Assembly (NCBI RefSeq): GCF_000317125.1
Contig: NC_019695.1
Span: forward strand, 1,972,336-2,036,335
Origin: Chroococcidiopsis thermalis PCC 7203
GTDB lineage: Bacteria > Cyanobacteriota > Cyanobacteriia > Cyanobacteriales > Chroococcidiopsidaceae
Length of the DNA stretch: 64,000 nt
Reading direction: 5' to 3'
The notes below the pieces were generated by a model, which saw only the letters and a list, made by a program, of their open reading frames with translations, had not been told where the DNA came from and searched no databases. Below, piece by piece: positions 1 through 9,736 of this stretch (position 1 is its first letter; every line of letters begins with the position of its first letter). The position numbers and the translations under genes are program-made.

Positions 1-141
1 TTAATTGCTAATTTACCAATTCGGCGAGTGAAAACAGACGAATGAAACGTGGTAATTGGTAGTTGGTAATTGGTAGTTGACGATTGATAGTTCTTGCTCC
101 TGTGCCCCTCTGCACCTGAAGCTCTCTTCCCCGACTCCCCT

Positions 142-210
142 GTACGGGCGGGTTTTAAGTCACAATTTATAGACGGAAGCCGTGAATCTGCTGGCTAAAC
201 CCGCCCCTAC
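142..210. repeat. Inverted-repeat element, long GTAC/GTAG type (~63-69 bp)
   Basis: The ends are GTACGGGCGGGTTT and AAACCCGCCCCTAC, an imperfect terminal inverted repeat around a ~40-bp AT-rich centre. Related elements lie at 4835-4897, 53396-53458 and 58149-58216. They share the ends but not the centre. No coding capacity. It resembles a small non-autonomous (MITE/REP-like) element. Confidence 0.6.
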
Positions 211-284
211 GACTCCCGACTCTCGACTCCCGACTCCCTGATAACTGATAACTGATAACTGATAACTGATCGGTGGTACTCTGG

Positions 285-365
285 AAGATGGCAAGTTTAT
301 GTCTGTCTGTAAAGATGGCAAACTCGCATCCGTCTGAATGATGGCAAGTTTGTAGATAAACTGTC
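285..365. repeat. Triplicated 26-27 bp unit in the ATP synthase leader
   Basis: The core GATGGCAAGTTT or a variant occurs at 287, 314 and 340, that is with spacing 27 and 26. Flanking bases (GTCTG, CCGTCTG, CTGTC) are also partly conserved between copies. It sits 45-125 bases before the beta-subunit ATG, so it is probably in the leader or promoter region. A role is not shown. Confidence 0.55.
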
Positions 366-385
366 CGACCGGATCTAAAACATAG

Positions 386-1858
<1,473 letters not shown>

Positions 1859-1977
1859 TGGCTAGTGGCTAGTGGCTGGTGGCTAGAAAAAGACTAACCA
1901 CTAACCACTGCTCGCTACTCCTGTACGGGCGCACAGCTGTGCGCCCCTACTCACTATTTACTACTCACTACTCACTT
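1859..1977. repeat. Composite short tandem repeats between beta and epsilon
   Basis: The beta-epsilon spacer is almost entirely repeat: GTGGCTA heptamers (1859-1886), CTAACCA-type heptamers (about 1893-1914), a 28-bp palindrome (1923-1950) and ACTCACT-type units up to 1977. Only five bases of non-repeat sequence precede the epsilon ATG, and no Shine-Dalgarno is visible. Confidence 0.7.
1923..1950. repeat. 28-bp palindrome, GTAG-CTAC class A
   Basis: Near-perfect palindrome beginning GTACGGGCGCACAG and ending CTGTGCGCCCCTAC. Four sister copies lie at 2427-2454, 10943-10970, 30948-30975 and 48291-48318. It can form a very stable GC-rich hairpin and lies inside the beta-epsilon transcript. Confidence 0.8.
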
Positions 1978-1981
1978 TTCT

Positions 1982-2401
1982 ATGACATTGACAGTTCGTG
2001 TAATTTCTCCAGACAAGACTGTTTGGGATGCTTCAGCTGAAGAAGTGATTTTACCCAGTACCACTGGACAACTGGGTATTCTCAGCGGACATGCTCCCTT
2101 ATTAACTGCCCTCGATACTGCCGTGATGCGCGTTCGTCCTGAAAAAGGGCAAAGTTGGGTGGCGATCGCCCTGATGGGTGGATTTGCCGAAGTCGAGAGC
2201 GATGAGGTGACAATTCTCGTCAACGGTGCAGAACGTGGCGACAAAATCGATATGGAAGCCGCCCGTGCTGCATATAACGAAGCTCAAACTAAGCTCAACC
2301 AGGTTCAAGGCGCTTCTCGTCAAGAGCAGATCCAAGCAACTCAAGCGTTTAAACGCGCTCGGGCTAGGTTTCAAGCCGCAGGTGGTATGGTTACAGTTTA
2401 G
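1982..2401 (+). CDS. atpC: ATP synthase F1 subunit epsilon
   Basis: Central-stalk subunit that couples rotation to catalysis and inhibits ATP hydrolysis. At 139 residues it has the family length: an N-terminal beta-sandwich ([25 protein letters not shown] is typical, residues 5-29) and a C-terminal two-helix hairpin (residues ~90-135). Cotranscription with the upstream beta gene is likely from spacing and strand. The leader is built from short tandem repeats and lacks a Shine-Dalgarno, yet the start is fixed by the conserved MTLTVRVI N-terminus. Confidence 0.98.
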   Translation: MTLTVRVISPDKTVWDASAEEVILPSTTGQLGILSGHAPLLTALDTAVMRVRPEKGQSWVAIALMGGFAEVESDEVTILVNGAERGDKIDMEAARAAYNEAQTKLNQVQGASRQEQIQATQAFKRARARFQAAGGMVTV

Positions 2402-2426
2402 TTGCTTCTATTGCCGATATTTCTAT

Positions 2427-2454
2427 GTAGGGGCGCACATCTGTGCGCCCCTAC
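2427..2454. terminator. 28-bp palindrome class A, possible terminator of the ATP synthase pair
   Basis: Palindrome GTAGGGGCGCACAT / mirror, 26 bases after the epsilon stop and before the convergent ABC transporter end at 2482. Its position between convergent genes suggests a bidirectional terminator, but no T-run follows, so it may simply be a member of the dispersed palindrome family. Confidence 0.5.
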
Positions 2455-2481
2455 GAATTTTACGCTTCTCAGAACGTAAAA

Positions 2482-4218
2482 TCAAATTTGCTGGGTCTGC
2501 TGGTATTCCTCAGCTAGCATTAATTGCCAGCGAGTGTCTTCTGCTAAGTTTAGTACATACTTGTGATACTGCAACAAACTAGCACGGTGTCCGACACTAA
2601 TTGTCGTAGTTTCCATTGCTTTGAGTTGTTGGTAAAGACGTTTTTCGTTAGCCAGATCCAACGCGCTTGTTGCTTCATCCAAGATCGCGTAGGCTGGTTG
2701 AGTCAGTAAAAGCCGCGCAAACGCAAGCCGCTGCTGCTCCCCTAAAGAAAGTACGTTCGCCCAGTCTAATTGAGCATCAAATCCCCCTACCCTTTCTGGT
2801 AAATCTGTTAAGTTGACTTGTGCTAATATTTGACGCAATTGCTCCTCATCAATTTGGCGATCTGTATGGGGATAAAGTAACTGGCTGCGTAAGGAACCTA
2901 ATACCATGTAGGGACGTTGGGGCAAAAACAGCATTTCTTGGAGCTGCGGACGGGTAAGATGACCTGTACCCGCATTCCACAGCCCTGCGATCGCTCGTAA
3001 AATCGAACTTTTACCGCTACCGCTATTCCCCACTAATACTAGCCCTTCTCCTGGCTCTAAACTGAGCGATAAATCTTCAACTAAAGTTCTTTGATGGTTG
3101 GGAGTCAGCAGCGTCACGCGCTGCATGGCTAGTTTGGCAGCTTCTGTTACGTCGATTGTCGTCGATCCAGGCTGTACCTGAGATGGGTTTTCTAAAGCAT
3201 TGGTAAGGCTGCTGAGACGCTCGACTCCCGCCGCGAAAGCTGTTAAGTTCTCAAACTGATCTACGACAATAGATAAGGCATTGAAAATTTGTCGAAAGGC
3301 GATCGCTGCTTGGGCAAACGTCCCGAATTCCGTGTTTCCGGCAAAGTAAATTGGTGCGACCACTAAATAAGGCAGTGCGTAAACAAAGTAGTTGTAGCTA
3401 GTAGTAAAAAAACCAAGATTTCGCTGCCAGCTAATTAATAAATCGAAGTTCCGAATTGCTGCAAGAAAACGCTGTCTCAACCCAATAGATTCTTCTGCTT
3501 CACCTTGATAAAAAGCAATTGATTCTGCGTTATCGCGGACGTGAATTAATCCATAACGAAAATCAGCTTCTTTTTTGAGCTGGTCGAAGTTAATACTAAT
3601 TAGCCTTTGACCGATCCAAGCAGTGATAATTGTCCCTAAAATTGCATAGATTAGCAGGGAAATCGATAGAGAAACGGAAATAGATAGTAAAACAGCAGTG
3701 AAAGAAATTAATGTGATAACCGATGTCAAAATTAATAGCAGAAAAGTCAGGCTAGTACGGGTAAAAGCTCTAACATCCTCAGCAATTCGCTGGTCTGGGT
3801 TGTCGATATTTCCGTTAAAATTGAGCTGGTAGTAAGCTCGATTTTGCATGTATTTATTCAGAAAACGATTCGTCAGCCACTCTCGCCAAGCTAGTCCTAA
3901 TTTATCTCGAAGATAGGCAAACATGACAACAATGGGAGTGCCGATCGCCAATAGCCCAATATAAATAAAAATGAATTGCCAAAAAGTTGACGCATCCTTA
4001 GTTTGAGGAAATCTTGCTAGGGATGTATCGATATTTCTAAAAATAAAACTAATGCTGACATTAATGGCATTAACGGCGAATGATAGCAAGAGCAATAACA
4101 GTAACAGTCCTCTTGCTTTCCACTTGCGTTCGGAAAACCAGTAAGGTTTGGCGATCGCCCAAAATTTTCTCCACAATCGACGGTCAAATCGGTTCTGTCT
4201 ATTGGTTGCAACGCTCAT
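2482..4218 (-). CDS. SbmA/BacA-type ABC transporter, fused permease and ATPase
   Basis: Fused membrane (residues ~30-345) and ATPase (~365-570) domains of the ABC_membrane_2/YddA-BacA group. This group in other bacteria moves peptides, cobalamin or long-chain fatty acyl compounds. Walker A GNSGSGKS is at residues 397-404, the signature is LSLGEQQR and Walker B is YAILDEATSALD, all intact. At least four hydrophobic segments precede the ATPase. The gene ends convergently with the ATP synthase pair and lies downstream of PSRP-3 on the same strand, separated by a terminator-like hairpin, so it is probably monocistronic. The substrate cannot be read from the sequence. Confidence 0.9.
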   Translation of the reverse strand: MSVATNRQNRFDRRLWRKFWAIAKPYWFSERKWKARGLLLLLLLLSFAVNAINVSISFIFRNIDTSLARFPQTKDASTFWQFIFIYIGLLAIGTPIVVMFAYLRDKLGLAWREWLTNRFLNKYMQNRAYYQLNFNGNIDNPDQRIAEDVRAFTRTSLTFLLLILTSVITLISFTAVLLSISVSLSISLLIYAILGTIITAWIGQRLISINFDQLKKEADFRYGLIHVRDNAESIAFYQGEAEESIGLRQRFLAAIRNFDLLISWQRNLGFFTTSYNYFVYALPYLVVAPIYFAGNTEFGTFAQAAIAFRQIFNALSIVVDQFENLTAFAAGVERLSSLTNALENPSQVQPGSTTIDVTEAAKLAMQRVTLLTPNHQRTLVEDLSLSLEPGEGLVLVGNSGSGKSSILRAIAGLWNAGTGHLTRPQLQEMLFLPQRPYMVLGSLRSQLLYPHTDRQIDEEQLRQILAQVNLTDLPERVGGFDAQLDWANVLSLGEQQRLAFARLLLTQPAYAILDEATSALDLANEKRLYQQLKAMETTTISVGHRASLLQYHKYVLNLAEDTRWQLMLAEEYQQTQQI

Positions 4219-4282
4219 CGCTAATCGAGGTTTAGATGATTTTAATCGTAGATAAACTACAGATTAACGCAGATGAACGCTA

Positions 4283-4328
4283 AAAACCGCCCCTACTGTA
4301 CCGTGCTAGGTCATGTAAGGGCGGTTTT
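4283..4328 (-). terminator. Hairpin terminator after PSRP-3
   Basis: AAAACCGCCC and GGGCGGTTTT pair across an ~26-base loop. On the minus strand the stem ends GGGCGGTTTTTA, a GC stem followed by a T-run, 38 bases after the PSRP-3 stop. The outer bases (CTAC, GTAA) relate it loosely to the GTAG-type inverted repeats. Confidence 0.6.
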
Positions 4329-4366
4329 GGCGATCGCTTTTAGAAATGTTACACCGCAAGTTATCT

Positions 4367-4666
4367 TTAAGCGCTACCTGTAAAAGTAACTTCAGGAAAT
4401 TTTGACTGAGCTTCGCCTAGCGGTCGCCGCCTGCCTTCCTCTTGCCAGTAGTTGATCACTTCCGTGGATTTATTGAGTAACTCCACGCGCTCTTGCTCCG
4501 TGATCCAGCTTTTTGATTCTAATTCCTTTTTCAACTCCTCCCAAGCATCATTGCGAGGCCAGAAAAAGTATTTGGTTAAGGGGCTTGTGCCTTTGCCCAC
4601 GACCTGATCGACTGCTAAAGCAACGTTTTCTTCTAACCACAAAACTTTTAAGATAAACTTTGTCAA
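4367..4666 (-). CDS. ycf65: 30S ribosomal protein PSRP-3 (Ycf65)
   Basis: 99-residue small-subunit ribosomal protein known only from cyanobacteria and plastids, where it is thought to tune 30S function. The block [20 protein letters not shown] (residues 28-47) and the C-terminal FPEVTFTG are diagnostic. Translation starts at TTG: GGAGG lies 5 bases upstream, and the encoded [12 protein letters not shown] matches the family N-terminus. A terminator-like hairpin follows. Confidence 0.95.
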   Translation of the reverse strand: MTKFILKVLWLEENVALAVDQVVGKGTSPLTKYFFWPRNDAWEELKKELESKSWITEQERVELLNKSTEVINYWQEEGRRRPLGEAQSKFPEVTFTGSA

Positions 4667-4834
4667 TCCAACCTCCGCTCGTTCCGATTCAGCAAAACTA
4701 CAAATAGGTGCAATCTATTACTATACCTTAATATCTAAATAAAATGAATCTTGTATCTTACATTCGGTTAACTCAGTACCGAGAGATAAAAAGCCGCTCT
4801 CAACCAAACACCGACATTTTGACTTTTAACTTCT

Positions 4835-4897
4835 GTACGGGCGGGTTTATCAAACAATTTTGACTAGGGCAAATATTTTCAGTGAACCCGTCCCTAC
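4835..4897. repeat. Inverted-repeat element, long GTAC/GTAG type
   Basis: 63 bp with ends GTACGGGCGGGTTT and GAACCCGTCCCTAC and an unrelated AT-rich centre. It lies 36 bases before the HAD gene start, so it probably forms part of that gene's leader or promoter. Confidence 0.55.
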
Positions 4898-4917
4898 AAC
4901 TTTTGACTTCTTTTTGC

Positions 4918-4927
4918 AGGAGGTAAC
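4918..4927 (+). promoter_or_regulatory. Strong Shine-Dalgarno fixing a TTG start
   Basis: AGGAGG at 4918-4923 lies ten bases before TTG at 4934. No ATG upstream in the frame gives a better choice, so TTG is taken as the HAD start. Confidence 0.7.
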
Positions 4928-4933
4928 GATAAA

Positions 4934-5728
4934 TTGACTCAGCAAACTAGGGCGATCGCAGTGTTTGATATTGATGGTGTCGTGCGCGATGTGAGCGCTT
5001 CCTATCGACGGGCGATCGCGGATACTGTAGAGTATTTTACGGCAGGTGCTTATCGTCCTACCCAGGCTGATATTGACCGCTTGAAGTCGGAAGGAATTTG
5101 GAATAACGATTGGGAAGCATCCCAAGAGTTAGTTTATCGCCACTTTGAGACCCGGGGAAAGGGGCGATCGCAGCTCGATCTAGACTATCCTACTCTAGTC
5201 GCCTATTTTCAATCTCTTTATCAAGGTACAGACCCGCAAAACTGGACGGGTTATATTTGCGATGAAACATTGCTGGTGCAACCTACGTATCTCGAACAAT
5301 TGAGTGCGGCTGGTATTCCTTGGGGTTTTTTCAGTGGTGCGACTCGCGACGAGGCGAAATACGTCTTAGAACGTCTTGGTGTAGTATCTCCAGCCTTAAT
5401 TGCAATGGAAGATGCACCAGGTAAACCCGATCCGACAGGATTGCTAGCTGTCGTGCATCAGTTAGAAGTCCAGCATCAGCTACCAGCAACAACCCCAGTT
5501 TTGTATGCAGGAGATACGGTAGCGGATATGTATACCGTCATCAAAGCCGCAGCACTTCAACCTCAACGTCAATGGATTGGGGTGGGTATTTTACCTCCTC
5601 ACGTTCAAGCTATCAGCGATCGCTGCCAGAATTATACGGAAACTCTCAAATCTGCGGGTGCGGCGATCGTTTTTGGCAATGTTGAGGAACTCACACCAGC
5701 ACAAATTCAGGCATTGCTACCAGTTTGA
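4934..5728 (+). CDS. HAD-superfamily hydrolase, TIGR01548-like
   Basis: 264-residue haloacid-dehalogenase-fold phosphatase. The nucleophile motif I is VFDIDGVVRD (D at about residues 12 and 14), motif II is the FFSGATRDEAKY region and motif IV is LYAGDTVADM. Matches the cyanobacterial group described as TIGR01548, whose substrate is not established. TTG start with a near-consensus Shine-Dalgarno. It is divergent from PSRP-3 and monocistronic. The 3' neighbour is on the other strand. Confidence 0.85.
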   Translation: MTQQTRAIAVFDIDGVVRDVSASYRRAIADTVEYFTAGAYRPTQADIDRLKSEGIWNNDWEASQELVYRHFETRGKGRSQLDLDYPTLVAYFQSLYQGTDPQNWTGYICDETLLVQPTYLEQLSAAGIPWGFFSGATRDEAKYVLERLGVVSPALIAMEDAPGKPDPTGLLAVVHQLEVQHQLPATTPVLYAGDTVADMYTVIKAAALQPQRQWIGVGILPPHVQAISDRCQNYTETLKSAGAAIVFGNVEELTPAQIQALLPV

Positions 5729-5857
5729 GTAATGATTTAGTGCAAGAAGGCAGGAGGTAGAAAGCAGAAGGTAGAAGAAAATAATGCTGACAGGCGTAAT
5801 AAGACGATCGCGTTATTCAACTGTAAAGATTCTTTTGCTACATAGCACTAGTCTGTA

Positions 5858-6070
5858 TTACCTTTGCGTGCGAAGTTTTTGGATATCTTTGAAGAGTGCC
5901 GACTTAAATTCGTATCCCAGTAGTTGCTTAAGTTTAGGTGTTGCACGGTCTACAACCTCTTGTTGCAAACCAGAGCGAGCTAATTCTGCTTCTACTGTAC
6001 TCAAAAGATCGGGAATCACAACGTAACCTTTCCCGTTAATAATTTCGTCTACCAAACTTGCAACTGCCAT
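5858..6070 (-). CDS. Small conserved-looking protein downstream of glycosyltransferase
   Basis: I do not recognise this 70-residue protein. The reading frame extends upstream to a TTG at 6127 that overlaps the glycosyltransferase stop. The ATG at 6070 has GGGAG nine bases upstream and is preferred. It looks acidic-amphipathic and helical (MAVASLVDEIINGKGYVVIPDL...), ending in a basic tail. Tight coupling to the glycosyltransferase on the same strand (about 55 bases, or overlapping if TTG is used) suggests one transcript and a related role. Confidence 0.6.
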   Translation of the reverse strand: MAVASLVDEIINGKGYVVIPDLLSTVEAELARSGLQQEVVDRATPKLKQLLGYEFKSALFKDIQKLRTQR

Positions 6071-6123
6071 ATCAAATTTCTCCCGATCGCGGTGTAATTT
6101 TGTTGAATGGGAAATTTTATGCT

Positions 6124-7404
6124 TCAACTAACATTAGCAAGGACGGGTTTACCTGTAGATATAGCTTGTTCGATAATATCGGCAGCGCGAGTCACGCCAC
6201 CAGCTTTTTGAATTGCCTGTTGCAATCTTGCCGCATTTTGTTTGTAAGAATTTTCGGTGAATACTTTTTGAATAGCTGCTTTTAACTTGGGAACGTTCAA
6301 GCGAGATAATGGTACGTATTCCCCTACCCCAGTCCAAGCAATTCTTGCGGCTACACCTGGTTGATCGTTTGTCACTGGAATTGCCACCATCGGTACTCCA
6401 TATTTCAAGCATTCCATCGTTGTATTCATGCCTGCGTGAGTAATCATCAAAGTTGCTTTTTTGAGTATTTCTAGTTGGGGTGCATACTCGACGACTACGG
6501 GATTTCCAGGTAATTTTGGTAATGATTCTGGACGAGCAGAACCACCCAATGAAATGACTAATTGAGCATCCAATCCTTCACAAGCTGATGCAATTTGCTG
6601 AAAAATTCCAATCAAACGATTTTGTAACGTTCCCATCGAAGCATAAATCAAGGGCTTTTCAGTCAAATTTTCGTAGGGGAAAGGCACAGGCTCTCGACTA
6701 GCAGAAGAATGATACGAGCCAGTGAAATGGAACCAAGAAGGTAATTTCTCTCTAGGAAATTCAAATTCGGCAGGGGCTTGACTGATTTGAGCTAATCGAG
6801 AGTACGCATCATTGGGGTGAGCGTGTAAGGGCAATTTCCACTCTCGGCGATATTCTTGAATAACGGTTCGAGTAGGACGAGCAACGCGATTTAATAACGC
6901 ATAACCTGCTCGGTTGCGTAAACGCGCCCACCAAGCAGGGCTATACTGCCAAAGAGTGTTAAAAGGAGGAACGCTAGGTTCTCGATTCAGCACCACGGCA
7001 CTGCACACGGTCACAAAAGGAATACCTAGAAAATCTGCAACAGTACCTCCTTCTCTAGAACCTTGGTTTACGAGCAAGGCTTCTACATTGGATGCTTGGA
7101 GTAAGTCTGGGGCATCCCGCAGGGTAACAGTCGCCAAATTTTTCAGCAGATTAATAGTATATGCCAACGCTGCTAATCCACTCAGTTTTCCCAGTTGGGC
7201 AAAAGATTCTGCCATTGCACCTTCTGGAAACTCATCCTCGCCTACTACCTGGAATTCTAATCCTGCTACTAATACTTTAGGTCGAGCGTCCAGTATCCCG
7301 ATTACAGTGACGCGATGACCCCGCCGTTGAAGTTCCTGTCCCAGCGGAAGCATGGTATTGAGGGGTCCTGTTGAGCTGGGACAAATGATTCCAAAATGAG
7401 TCAT
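6124..7404 (-). CDS. UGT-type (GT1) glycosyltransferase
   Basis: 426-residue GT-B glycosyltransferase resembling macrolide and zeaxanthin glycosyltransferases (MGT/CrtX-like). The N-terminal half begins HFGIICPSSTGPLNTMLPLG with the acceptor-side Rossmann fold. The C-terminal donor site has VEYAPQLEILKKATLMITHAG (residues ~320-341), NTTMECLKYGVPMV and NDQPGVAARI. It likely transfers a sugar from a nucleotide sugar to a lipophilic acceptor such as a carotenoid or sterol. The acceptor is not determinable here. Followed in the same direction by a small unknown gene. Confidence 0.85.
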   Translation of the reverse strand: MTHFGIICPSSTGPLNTMLPLGQELQRRGHRVTVIGILDARPKVLVAGLEFQVVGEDEFPEGAMAESFAQLGKLSGLAALAYTINLLKNLATVTLRDAPDLLQASNVEALLVNQGSREGGTVADFLGIPFVTVCSAVVLNREPSVPPFNTLWQYSPAWWARLRNRAGYALLNRVARPTRTVIQEYRREWKLPLHAHPNDAYSRLAQISQAPAEFEFPREKLPSWFHFTGSYHSSASREPVPFPYENLTEKPLIYASMGTLQNRLIGIFQQIASACEGLDAQLVISLGGSARPESLPKLPGNPVVVEYAPQLEILKKATLMITHAGMNTTMECLKYGVPMVAIPVTNDQPGVAARIAWTGVGEYVPLSRLNVPKLKAAIQKVFTENSYKQNAARLQQAIQKAGGVTRAADIIEQAISTGKPVLANVS

Positions 7405-7573
7405 AAACTACTGCGTAGATTAAGTTATATAGCTTTGGCTGAGTTATTAAGCAATGCGATCGCATCACCAACAACTCTCCTTGTATTTAACTTCAATCCC
7501 CAACAGTCTTATTACTTCAATTGTGACGATTTTTTCACAACCACCAATTCACTAAGGCTAATTCATGCCTTAA

Positions 7574-7609
7574 ATAGCAAAAGACGCGGAATTTCGCGTC
7601 TTTTGCTAT
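7574..7609 (-). terminator. Strong hairpin terminator after Mn-catalase
   Basis: Fifteen-base perfect stem (ATAGCAAAAGACGCG) around a six-base loop, with the AAAA/TTTT inside the stem giving A-tract and T-tract flanks on both strands. It lies 91 bases after the Mn-catalase stop and before the glycosyltransferase promoter. It would separate the two transcripts. Confidence 0.8.
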
Positions 7610-7700
7610 GTTAATTTATTTTGATTGGCAGCTATACAGTCGAGAAAATGCCCCGAGCTAATGCTACAAGCATCGTTCTCCCCTGCTATCTCGTACTAGC

Positions 7701-8672
7701 TTACTGTCCGTCTCCACCAGTAATTTTATTAATGGTATTAGCCGTACCTTCAACTGCATCAGCTACACCCTGGACTGCCTTAGATACAACACTACCCTCC
7801 TGCATCTGTTGAGCTTGAGGTGATTTCATCGTACCGTGAAGTTTTGGATCGGGTTGAGGAAGATTTGGTTCTGGTCCTATTGGCTGCGGATTTGCTACAT
7901 ACTCAAACTGACCTTTACCGTCGATTGAAGCACCTTTCGCCCAACGACCTTGAGCGCTTTCTTCTCCCTCAGAGTGATTCCAGAACTGATAAGCGTTCTC
8001 TTTCTTCCCATATTCATACGCGATCTTGGGAACAACTGTTTCCTCAAATCCTTCGCTTTTCAGATCTTCAATTGCCGCTAACCACTGGTTTTGATGCATG
8101 GTGTCGCGGGCAATATTGAAACTGAGCATGTCTCTTACACCTGGGTCGTCTGTCATTTCGTACAACCGTACAGCCTGTAAAAGACCCTGAGATTCGGCGT
8201 GAAGATTAGAGCGGAAGTCTGCCAACAAGTTGCCACTAGCAACAATAAAGCGTCCGTTCCAAGGAAAACCTACGCTATCCGCTGGCATTGCCCCCCCACC
8301 CGAAACAGTGGCGTGTTGAGGATTCATTGCCGCTGCCATAATCACATCTCGCGGACGAACGCCACCCATGACCGCACCAACGACTGGATCTTTTGCCCCA
8401 TCTTCTTGCATATTGACTGGTGCTTTATCCAACAAATGAGCAACCATCGTTGCTAGCATTTCAACGTGACCGATTTCCTCAGTTCCAATGTCTAATAGCA
8501 TATCGCGGTACTTAGCGGGTCCCCGGCAGTTCCAACCTTGGAATAGGTACTGCATCATCACGGTCATTTCGCCAAAAGAACCGCCAATTAGTTCTTGCAG
8601 CTTTTTTGCATAGGCAGCATCGGGTTTTGCTGGTGGAGTGAAATACTGTAGCTGCTTCTTGTGATAAAACAT
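7701..8672 (-). CDS. Manganese catalase
   Basis: Di-manganese, non-haem catalase that dismutates hydrogen peroxide, expected in the cytoplasm. The metal ligands are all present: E35, E66 and H69 (in EEIGHVE), E160 and H193, with the family spacing. Length 323, with a long Gly/Pro/Gln-rich tail after residue ~245. AGGAG six bases before the ATG supports the start. Single gene with its own terminator. It stands at one end of a stress-gene block. Transcription control is not visible in the 485-base upstream gap. Confidence 0.95.
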   Translation of the reverse strand: MFYHKKQLQYFTPPAKPDAAYAKKLQELIGGSFGEMTVMMQYLFQGWNCRGPAKYRDMLLDIGTEEIGHVEMLATMVAHLLDKAPVNMQEDGAKDPVVGAVMGGVRPRDVIMAAAMNPQHATVSGGGAMPADSVGFPWNGRFIVASGNLLADFRSNLHAESQGLLQAVRLYEMTDDPGVRDMLSFNIARDTMHQNQWLAAIEDLKSEGFEETVVPKIAYEYGKKENAYQFWNHSEGEESAQGRWAKGASIDGKGQFEYVANPQPIGPEPNLPQPDPKLHGTMKSPQAQQMQEGSVVSKAVQGVADAVEGTANTINKITGGDGQ

Positions 8673-9157
8673 GAAGATCTCCTGAAAAAATTTTACTGAG
8701 CGACGCGATCGGTTGTAGTGCGATCTATATTTTGACTGGCGAAATTTTGTTGCTAGAATTTTGTTGCATTACCCTATCTAGGTAACTACTGACTCACTTC
8801 TTTTTCCTCAACCTACAGACAGAATGACGGAATTCAACTGAAAGAGATAGGTATTATTATTTAGGTTTAGTTGCTCTATTCTTTTTTGAAAACTAGAATA
8901 TTTTTAATCGAACAAAGTTTCCTTGCAGAGTGGGTGCTATCCAATCTGAATTTCAATTTCACATATTAAGTAAGACTGCTATGCTTTAAAGATAGTGTTA
9001 AAATTCATCTGCCGATACAGCAATCTGGCGATCGAATAGAATTTACGGCAGCGAACTCAAGAAAATAAACTGAAACTACTGTAAGATACGCTCTATCAAA
9101 TAGTGCAGCCGCTATTAAATAGTAGCGGCTGAAAGCTTTATTCCTCACTAACAAATC
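8673..9157. other. AT-rich gap upstream of Mn-catalase
   Basis: No gene, tRNA or heptamer repeat block recognised. It contains a short direct repeat (AATTTTGTTGC near 8742 and 8757) close to the Mn-catalase start, and a weak hairpin (AGCCGCT...AGCGGCT near 9106-9131) that may terminate the cupin transcript. The Mn-catalase promoter must lie here. Confidence 0.5.
9105..9132 (-). terminator. Hairpin after cupin gene
   Basis: CAGCCGCTATT and AATAGTAGCGGCTG form a short inverted repeat 26 bases downstream of the cupin stop (minus strand). Small stem, modest T-content; a plausible but not strong terminator. Confidence 0.45.
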
Positions 9158-9496
9158 TTATTCATCTCTTCCGTGAACCTGTGACGGAGGACTAGTAGCT
9201 TCGACAGCAGTAAAAGGTTCCAAAATTTTATAAGTATGAGATGCACCTTTAGGTACAACCCAAGAATCTCCAGGTTCTAGTAATACCATTTGACCTTCAA
9301 GATGTAACTCTGCCTTACCGCTAATTACATAGCCAACGGTTTCATAGTCTCTTGTCGTGGGAGATTTAGTTTCTGCTGGTTGTTCGTTTTCCCACAAACG
9401 CATCGAAAGAGATTTACCGGAAGCTAAATACTTCTGTCCCTGCTTACCATGAGGGGAACTACTAGAATCTACCTTTTTAACACTGGTATCGCTCAT
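9158..9496 (-). CDS. Single-domain cupin protein
   Basis: 112-residue RmlC-like beta-barrel protein. The segment GYVISGKAELHLEGQMVLLEPGDSWVVPKGASHTYKI contains the two cupin motifs (G-x5-G pattern, PGD, P-x-G-x-x-H). The frame extends to 9550, but the ATG at 9496 has GGGAG eight bases upstream and removes a non-conserved lead. Family members bind a metal and act as dioxygenases, isomerases or binding proteins; the reaction is not predictable. Neighbours are oxidative-stress genes. Confidence 0.85.
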   Translation of the reverse strand: MSDTSVKKVDSSSSPHGKQGQKYLASGKSLSMRLWENEQPAETKSPTTRDYETVGYVISGKAELHLEGQMVLLEPGDSWVVPKGASHTYKILEPFTAVEATSPPSQVHGRDE

Positions 9497-9601
9497 ATTT
9501 TCATCTCCCATAGAATTTGCGATTGCACTGCCTGCTCTTTTCCATCCCATCTCGATTTCTGCTTTAGCGCATCATCCTTAATTGGTAATTGGTTGTTATA
9601 A

Positions 9602-9736
9602 GTGGCTAGTGGCTGGTGGCTAGTGGCTGGAATCTTTTCTAGCTTAAATTTAACAGTTCGATATTTGGAAAAGTCGATCGGTTAGTGGCTAGTGGCTGGA
9701 ATCTTTTCTAGTCACCAGTCACCAGTCGCTAGTCAC
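9602..9736. repeat. Duplicated GTGGCTA heptamer block
   Basis: Two copies of a block (GTGGCTA heptamers followed by AATCTTTTCTAG) at 9602-9642 and 9683-9711, then CACCAGT heptamers reaching the stop codon of the Gfo/Idh gene. The repeated non-heptamer tail shows that a whole composite block, not only the heptamer, was duplicated. Confidence 0.65.
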
